Of a DNA stretch of 64,000 bases, positions 46,589 to 64,000 are shown piece by piece (the stretch's first letter is position 1; every line of letters begins with the position of its first letter). The stretch is from Sphagnum magellanicum (lineage: Eukaryota; Streptophyta; Sphagnopsida; Sphagnales; Sphagnaceae). The position numbers and the translations under genes are program-made. The DNA is taken from positions 12,021,666 to 12,085,665 of the forward strand of contig CM038919.1 of the NCBI GenBank assembly GCA_021904315.1, read 5' to 3'. The notes below the pieces were generated by a model, which was not told where the DNA came from, made no database searches, and worked only from the letters and a program-made list of their open reading frames with translations.

Positions 46589-49500
46589 GATTCATGTTTT
46601 AAGAAAATGAGTTCTATGCCTTGAGAGTGCTCAATTGTGTAGCAACATTTGTACATTGTATATTGGCTATGGTATTGGGCATTGCACAAATTTTGAGTCA
46701 TGGATTAGATCTTTACGTCTAGGTTTGGAGCTAAAAGCATTTGAACTTTTTGTGAATTCATATTGATCAATGTAAAGATAATAATCCCAATAGTACGATA
46801 TGCTGGATCAATTTCAAGCAAACATGTGCTTGAAGATCCAATTAATTTTTAGGGGAAACATGTAGTAACAATTCAGATTCTTGTCCAATCTTTTGTGTAT
46901 TGCAATTTTGATCACCCATTCAACAATAAGCGCATGCATTTCAGCTTGTTATGGCACTGAAAGCTTAATTCATAGGTGAACAACCAACTGCACATTCCAT
47001 GTGTAATGTGCATGCACAAAGAAAAACTAGTATACATATAGGTTATTGACATTACAAGTTCATCAAATATTATAGATCTTGACTCTTCATGTGGATTTTT
47101 CTCTCACATTAAGTCTAGTTGCATCTTCTATTTCAATTGTGGTTTCTTGCACTCCATCCTTTTTATTATCTTCTTGAGATACATGTGCTAGAAGCTTTAA
47201 TGCAAATGGGTGATACGTTAAATAATGGCTCTCCTTTTGAAGTTTTCACAAGTTATAGTCTTATCACTAGTTTTGCAAATCAAAGCTGTACCTCTCTCAA
47301 TAAACACAAAACAACGCAATTAATTGTAAGAATTTGTGTACATAAAATGGTTTGACTCCTTGGCTTGCTTTGACCATTGCCAATTGACCATCTTTGTATT
47401 CCACCTCTAACTCCATCAATTGAAATTCAGTTGCCTAACTCTTGCAATAATCTATACCACTACACAGATGTCATTGCCATGGTCTAGAAGGAAACAATTC
47501 AACAACACAATTTGGACCACCAAACACTTTGCCACCTTTTCCGACTCCAATCCCAAAGGAGGAAGCAATTGCAATGGAGTTTATATGGAGGACCCAAGGA
47601 AGAAGGAAGAGGAACAAGCATCAAAATTCCTCTTCCCCAACTCAAACTTCTAAGAAGAAAATACTCAAATTAAGCAAGGATATAGGTCCACAAACTTACT
47701 AGCTTTAAGTTCTAGGATGTCATGTTTATAGTTTATCCAAAAGCAGAGACTCGTCACGGACTAAGTGTTTCCTATCTTTATCACAAGAGAAGAGTAAGAG
47801 GATGGAACAAAAACACTCCACACTTTGAAGCAAATTAATAGGAAGGAAACACAACTAATCACAATGGCACAAATCTCTATTGCAGATGGGGTTACAACCT
47901 AAACACAAATTTTCATTTGTGATTTCATTTAAAATACACTCTTCCAATTTTTAATTCAAAATCTTTAATCAAGGACATAGTATATCCATCTCAATTCATG
48001 GTTCTTAAGTTTGATGTATTGCAAAAGCATGCAAGTTGCCACAAAGCAACAATTGGACATAAGGGTGGTTGTTAGTCAATACTACAAGAGTTCCATTGTG
48101 AAAATTGAATGGCAATTTCCTACTTTTCATAGGTGAGCTTCTATGGTTTAGCAAGTTGTGAGTGGAGACCACGTAGAGTGGAAGACAAAATTCATGTAGT
48201 TTGTCATTATATTCCATTTATTAAAACAATGGTGGCCTATGATAGACTTTGGAGGTTGCAAGGATTAGTTGTTCAATTTCCCCAAGTGCCAGACAACTTT
48301 AAAAATAAAGTGGACCAACAATGCTAGTTGGTGGTGGTTGAAGCCACCATGAATGCTTTTGTGATTTGGTGTCATCAAGTGGCCAATGTAGAAGGCTCAA
48401 TTCGTCTTTGTTTTTTGTGATGAATTTATTAACATCAACAATGGACTTTTATCCATGTGTATATCATGGAAAGGTAGAGACAAATCTTGATTCTTTTGAC
48501 ATTATAGGAAGTTGTTGGAGGTTACAATGTTGACAAATTAAAAAATGGTAATTATTGATTCATTGCGTATGTATGAACTTTTATAATCTGATTTGATCTT
48601 TGAATTGGTTTGTTTTTCAATAAATAGTGTGATGATTTTCCAAGGTTCAAAGATTGGTGTTACAATGCAACTAAAAGAAAACATGTGCCCTTCATATTGG
48701 GTGTGCATTGTGCTACACATCAAACCAACTTGGTTACGTAGATTTTATCTTGATTATCCTTCATTGCAAAAAATGATTTGCTCTGACAATAGATTTACAA
48801 TTGATCTTCACAAAATTTAAAATGGTTCCAATGGAGAAAGTTGGCCAAGTTCTTGGAACAAGAGGCAGTTCAAATTTTGTGAAATGTTAAAACATGATGG
48901 ATTTTCATGTTATCTCTTTCCAAAAAACCTTAATAGAGTATAAGTTGCTAGTTGTGCATGTGTTTGATGAACACACAACCAATGTCACAATGAAAGCTAG
49001 CTTAAACCTTTTGCACTTGATGTTGATATTTTTATTCATTTGAATTGTATCCTAACTCTACTTGAATGCACACAATTCTTATCAAAATTTCCTTAGGTTC
49101 ATGATGTTTTCATTTGTGATTTTGTTGATGCAATCAAGGCTTGTGAAGTGTGAATGAGTAGGACTTGCTAATCAGGTTTATGAATTATGTTTCTAGAGTT
49201 ACCAAATGTAATTGGAGTCAAGAAGCAATAATGCACCACCAAGTGTTGTTTTTGGCCTCATTCAAGAACTTGAATGTAAATTTGAGGCTCTATACATCAT
49301 GAATGCCACTTGGGTAATTTACCCTTTGTTTTGGGTGCAACTTAAAGTTGATTTCAAAATATTTTAGCACAACTTTTGATTTTGAAAGCACACTATTGTT
49401 GTGGGAAACATATTGGTTGGAAACAAGTTTTCATCTTGCCCTTGCTTGATAAGGCTTTGCCAATGTAACAATCATTTTTTTTCAAGCTTACTATGCTTGC

Positions 49501-52293
49501 TAATTGCCATGCAACCATGAAACCTCCTCTAGATTATAATCCTTGCACTAAAATTGGTGCAACTTGGCTAGCAATCAATTTCTTTCCCATCAATTGTTTG
49601 AATGGCTAAAACTCATCGAATTGTTAGTGGTCATGTTTATGGGCAACATAAAAGATGAGAAATGTTTCTCAATTTTAATTTGCATGACAAGTAAGTTATG
49701 AATTTAGATTGACAACCAAAAATTTAGATTTGGTTGTTAAGATGTTTGTTCAAAGTCATTTACTTTGGACACATTCCCATTTACTATAGCAATGAACAAT
49801 TGCTATGCAGTGTTGCGAAATCTCAACATGGAGTAAAGGCATAGTTCAAGTAACATCAAACCTTTAAACCTTAACCCTTTCACTTAATGCATATTGTATT
49901 GTTCATGTGTTTTCTATTACATAATTTGCATTGCTTGAGTTATTTCAATCAAGTTTGGTATTCTAATTGGTATGAGGTATAGGCATGTGTGCAATTTCAG
50001 TTTTTGCAAATCAAATTTCACTACAGTTTTTCATTTTTGTCTTTCCTTGTTGAATTTTTTTGCAAGCAATTTCATATTACAATGGGCAAGGTCTTAAAAC
50101 TTGTGGTTCAATTCCTTTGGGAGCTTTTATATGTACCACTAGCTAGTTGCTATTGCGTACTAATTTTTGCATCTTCTTGCCATATTTTCCCCCATTGAAT
50201 TCTACATATTTGCAACTTTTGTACATGGAGTTCCACTTTGTTGTGATTTTGCCTTGAACTCCACTTGGGTGTGATTTTTTTGCCTTGAATTCCACATGGT
50301 TGCTTTTCAATCTACTACTATGAATTTGGCTCTATGACTAGTTTTCGACCCTTTGTTAACAAATCTAGCCACTAATCAAATTGGCAAACCCCAATTTAGC
50401 ACTGACCTAAAATGCTGGTTAGCTTTTCTATTAGACATTCATGCGTAGGAGAATCATGGAACAAACATTTTGTTAACTTCTTAACATTGACTTAAAGCCC
50501 CCCTCTCATGGGCTACTACCTTCCCTTGTGTTTTCTTTTGAAGATCTATCTATTTTGCAGATTTGATATGAGTTAACGTTCTTATTTGAATGCAACAAGA
50601 ACCTTGCCTCGCTTATCATCAACTTTACATAAGCTACAATTGTAGCTTAATAACTGTTTATCCACCAAAGCCAATTTTTTCCTGGCACTCAGCAATAGAG
50701 TGAGAGACCATCAAAGAAGCAACTTTGAAAACACCCATCCCCATGCCTCCCTGATTCCACTTTCAGTTTGAAACCTTGCAAACTCAAAATGAAACCATGA
50801 CCTTAACCCCACTTGATCACAAGTTCTCTTCAAAACCTCCCCAATCACCTAGCTAACTAAATCTTGTAAAACCCTGTATGTTACAACCTAACTTGAGATG
50901 ACATTTGAGCTGTATACAAAACTCGTTACTTCACCCCTCCTTGTCTTTGCATCCAACTGGAACTATGAATTGACATTGTCAAAGGACCCCAATCATAGGT
51001 TGACTTCTATGCTACCAGCTAGTATGGGCACACCAGGGCACGTTAGTTAGCTGAGTAACCATTGAAACAAAACCTTGGGAGGATCTCAGTCTGTAAGTTG
51101 TCAGTATCTAGACCACAAACATCCATACTAACTGCTGGCAATCGTTCAGGAGTGCAACAAACAAAGAATGTAAAGGGCTGATGCACACCAGTACCATGGG
51201 GAGGTAAGTTGCAACAGTTCAGTTGTAGAGGATGAAGCCCAAGAGTCAAGATTGATGCCAAGCCATACCCAGATATTAACTGCGAGGCACCCTTTCCAAG
51301 AGTTGTCAGAATGAGGAAGCATAGAGTCCAGAACCAAACTTGTTTCTCAATCTTTAATTGGATAGAGTAGCAGGCCTATTCTGGTCACTGGTGAACCATG
51401 GAGATTAGTTAGATGGAATTCAGTTTGACCACCAGTCTCTGTTTCCTATCATTGCAAGCCTGAGGGGACTTTTATGTGTTGTTTATCTCTTCACGTTTTG
51501 CCTTTACATGAATAAAATGCTACAGGTTGTGCATAGAAGAGCGGAACAGTGGATTATGAGGGAGGACATTCATGTGAAGCATCTCAGATTTGGGCACCTA
51601 GACTAAGAAGCATTGTCTAGGCTGGCCTGGACACCCAATCTAGCATAACTCTGTCAACACATTCTCTGCATTCTAAAAGCATTGGCAGGGAAATGTTCCA
51701 TGTGTTCAACTTGATGCAAGCCATCAATACAGGATACCCTGCACAGAATACAATTAGCAGAATAATACAAAATTTCATTAAGATTGCACATGGATTTAGA
51801 AAATTTTAAGTTCTCTGCTTCACATCTCAAATCCAAGAATCATGGCTAAATGGGTTCTATATGGTGCTTCAGGAAAACACCTTATGCAAGACAAATCAGA
51901 AGGTCCAGTACAAATACTCACCGATCAAGCAATATACAGTTGGAAATTGCAAAAGGAACAAAACTGAAGCTGCTCTCATGCTACACTATTGAGGGCTCAA
52001 TTCAACAACAGGCACAAAGCTCACAACCACTAAGTTATGAAGTAGATCTGGAAAGAAGATATCATAGGACTTTTTTACTTTTAGGTGATGACAGTGGGCT
52101 TCGTTCGGCCAGTGAAATGTTCCAGCTTTGAAAGAGAGAGGGCCAAATCTGCAACTCAGTATGCACACATCAACAGTGTCAGTGACTGTACATAAAGTAC
52201 AAATGACTTGGGCTACTTATCTCAAGATCACTTCTTCAAATCTCAACCCCTCACAAGGCAAAAGCAAAAAATGTAGAAATTGATTGAGAAGAG
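46589..52293. other. Convergent spacer between ABC1K and PGM
   Basis: The first part should be the ABC1K 3' UTR. From about 46700 to 50400 the DNA is AT-rich and CG-poor like the deserts, with only unsupported short frames. From about 50500 it becomes less AT-rich, approaching the PGM 3' end on the minus strand. Frames near 51043-51337 and 51654-51836 (minus) and 51850-52131 (plus) have no motif or splice partner that I could find. Confidence 0.6.
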
Positions 52294-61827
<9,534 letters not shown>

Positions 61828-62273
61828 TGCAATGTTGGGTATTGAAAGGAAGGAAATGCAGCAGCGCTCTGAGCGAATAGGGAGAGAAGTGTCATCCCTG
61901 CACCAAGGAAGAATTGTTGCGCAATTGAAGAAGAGGAAGAAGAAGTAGAAGAAAGTGCTCCATTGGTTCACGAATCACGGGGACGCAGCTACAGCGCAAT
62001 CTAGAAGGTGGGCCCATTCATCCGGTCGATCGCTCCTCCATCCCCTTGCGCCTCATCTTAAAACTCTCTAGCATCTTCTCCATTCGCCTTCAGGTCAGTT
62101 ATATTCTGGGCCCAGTCCATACTGCATTCACGTGAAGGGACAACGAGAATCTGTCATTAGGCGTATGAGGCCCTTAACTGCTTGTGAAACGGACCCACGT
62201 CCTTCGATGTGCGTCTTTACGGTGACGTAAGATAGGCAAACAACCTTACTACCCATTTGAGTGCTTGTCTCAG
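61828..62273 (-). promoter_or_regulatory. PGM promoter and leader
   Basis: CG-rich DNA starts inside PGM exon 1 (about 61560) and extends to about 62250, as at the other gene starts in the window. No TATA box is obvious. The partial ABC1K copy begins about 440 bases upstream of the PGM ATG, which limits the proximal promoter to this short stretch unless the copy itself supplies regulatory sequence. Confidence 0.5.
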
Positions 62274-64000
62274 GTGTATGAAGCATATCACCTTCACAGA
62301 TTTTCTTTGAACAGTGCTATGAATTCAACAGGACACCAACTGCGGTCCAGTTTACAGGTTTGCCATTTACTCAGTAAACCAAGAACAAATGTAGGACACA
62401 AGATGTAACTAGTGGAGCTTCTTCCGTATCATCAAGTACTCAGAACAAAAAGCATTTCAGTGACCATGCAGAGCTGCAGGGATTTCAGGTGATGGTAGCT
62501 CATGTGCACAGGCTTGGAAAGTATCTTGAGCACATTTACGTCTGTGGCCAGGAATTTTAGGGTCTCACTTCCAAACCATTATGACCCAGACCAAATTGCT
62601 GCCTACTGTGACCACCGCCCACATGTTCTCATCTTCCGGCTCCTTGAGGTATTGTTACTTCTTTAGCACTTGCCAATAGCAGTTGCTTTCAGTTATCCAA
62701 TTTTTCTTGAGATCCTGCCAAAGTAAGTTATACTGCTGAAGAACCTTGGTTGCTTGCTACCTTTTGTGAAAGCCCTTTCTGAGGACACTCAAAAGAAGAG
62801 GTGTAAATAGGAGGGAGACTATGGGATATTTTAATTAAGGACAGGAGTTGAGGGGAGGTTTGTGGGAGGAGTCACCATAGTGATTGGACTGAGTGGGTAT
62901 GAGTATCAAGGTCTTTGCAGCATTTGGGTCTGTGGCTCTGCAATCAAGAGCTCTAAAGGCGGCCCTATTGTGCAAGAATGGTCGCAACATATCAGAGGAA
63001 GAAAATACCCAGCTTACAATGCATATAGCTGAAGCACTGAAGCAGACTTTCCTCAGACTTGGCATTACTTTCATCAAAGGCGTTTATGACATCCTTTCTT
63101 ACAGTGAACTCTATTTGAAAACAGCAGGACACCAAATTTAGGTCATTATGATATTGGGGGATTAAACTTCCTTCTTAGTGACATAAAAATAGTTCAGGGT
63201 GTTTCTATTTACTTTTCTTCTGTGGGGTATTGTGGGTTTTGGCAGTGGCACAGTCACTTTCAGCCAGACCTGATATCATTGGTACTGAAGCTGCCAAGGT
63301 AAGACGATTTGAACGCTGATGCCAGCAGCTTTCACACCATGGATGCCAAATATGACCACGTACCTGACTTTACTAAAAGCTCCACCCTGTACGACAGCTT
63401 GGAGAGTACTTCAATAGCCAGTGAATTGCACCTAATAGGTGGATGGAAACTGTCTCCTAACTGGTGAACTAGGTGGGTGTAGGTACTGGCAGAGCTGCAG
63501 GACCGGCTGCCCCATTTTCATCTGATGAGGTGGTTGCCATAATTGAGGAAGAGTTTGGGTGTAGTCTGGGGAACATCTTTGCTTACTTATCAATGGAGCC
63601 TGTGGCTGCTGCATCATTTGGTCAGGTAGGAGATGACAAAGGGATGCCATGTAATAGACAATGTGTGTGTTGTTTTGGTTGGAAGAATTTGGTCCCCCAA
63701 TGGGAACATCATATGCAAAGGTTTACATGAGGATGTAACTGAATTTGTTGTTACAGGCATACCATGGGTGCACAATAGATGGACTAGAGGTGGCTGTCAA
63801 AGCAGTGACCTGATTTACTCTTCAGTCTTGCCCAGGATGTGTGCATTCTTTGAATTGAGGTGCACTCCTTTACCTTCATCTCAGATGTATGCACTAAATC
63901 TGCAATTTTCTCTCCTTTGCACATTGTCACAGATTTCTCTCCAGGAGTTGGGAAAGTGCACTAGAGATATAGTCTTGAGTTGTGTAAGGACTTCTGAATG
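62274..64000 (+). pseudogene. Partial copy of the ABC1K gene (exons 3-7 with introns), broken
   Basis: The DNA matches the ABC1K gene from intron 2 (about 42325) to intron 7 (about 44062), introns included, at a high identity by eye (of the order of nine bases in ten). It runs off the window end. Because introns are kept, it arose by DNA duplication, not retroposition. Exon 3 has TAA where the gene has TAC (in AAGATGTAACTAG, about 62406) plus small insertions. The exon 6 copy lacks one base in the CCCCCA run (near 63512). The exon 7 copy has lost the VAVKVQRP frame (GTCAAAGCAGTGACCTGA, about 63799) and the conserved Arg of VYRGR. The exon 4 copy (about 62911-63079) is still open. It begins next to the PGM promoter, divergent from PGM. 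Confidence 0.92.

Noticed and set aside
61828-61971. PGM start further upstream
   Set aside because: The extension (Phe-rich) has no ATG at its head and is leader-like; MARQMRSP at 61827 gives a normal transit peptide and length.

Overview
This is nuclear DNA of a land plant. The genes are split by many short GT-AG introns of about 70 to 600 bases, and two products belong to chloroplast families (plastidial phosphoglucomutase, a plastid-type ABC1 kinase). An NF-YB subunit and a membrane apyrase are also typical of plants. Small introns, long uORF-bearing leaders and AT-rich, CpG-poor spacers would suit a seed-free plant (moss, liverwort, lycophyte or fern), but nothing here fixes the lineage.

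Layout: 1-7.25 kb is an AT-rich, gene-free desert. A gene island at 7.25-26.74 kb opens with a 53-bp tandem array. It holds a GDA1/CD39 apyrase (+, 8 exons, 600 aa), a HIT-type zinc finger/CCHC zinc-knuckle protein (+, 16 exons, 511 aa), a small two-exon gene for a basic 97-aa protein behind a TATA box (+), and an NF-YB transcription factor (-, 2 exons, 221 aa). It closes with two adjacent minisatellites (77-bp and 88-bp units). A second AT-rich desert runs from 26.74 to 40.09 kb. From 40.1 to 46.6 kb lies an ABC1K atypical kinase (+, 10 exons, 1254 aa) with an unusually long N-terminal extension. A further poor stretch (46.6-52.3 kb) is followed by plastidial phosphoglucomutase (-, 21 exons, 619 aa), whose intron 11 (3.2 kb) carries a decayed coding relic with a GIY-YIG-like motif. 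From 62.27 kb to the window end lies a broken partial copy of the ABC1K gene, with introns, next to the phosphoglucomutase promoter.

The genes are independent eukaryotic transcription units, not an operon or defence cluster. Exon models were built by hand from splice sites, reading phase and family motifs. All five multi-exon models of recognisable families (apyrase, zinc finger, NF-YB, ABC1K, PGM) close in frame from ATG to stop. I found no clear new multi-gene system. The best leads are consensus NF-Y (CCAAT) boxes repeated in a minisatellite upstream of the NF-YB gene, the ABC1K N-terminal extension with a threefold internal repeat, the small ATGA-overlapping gene, and the ABC1K segmental copy beside the PGM promoter.
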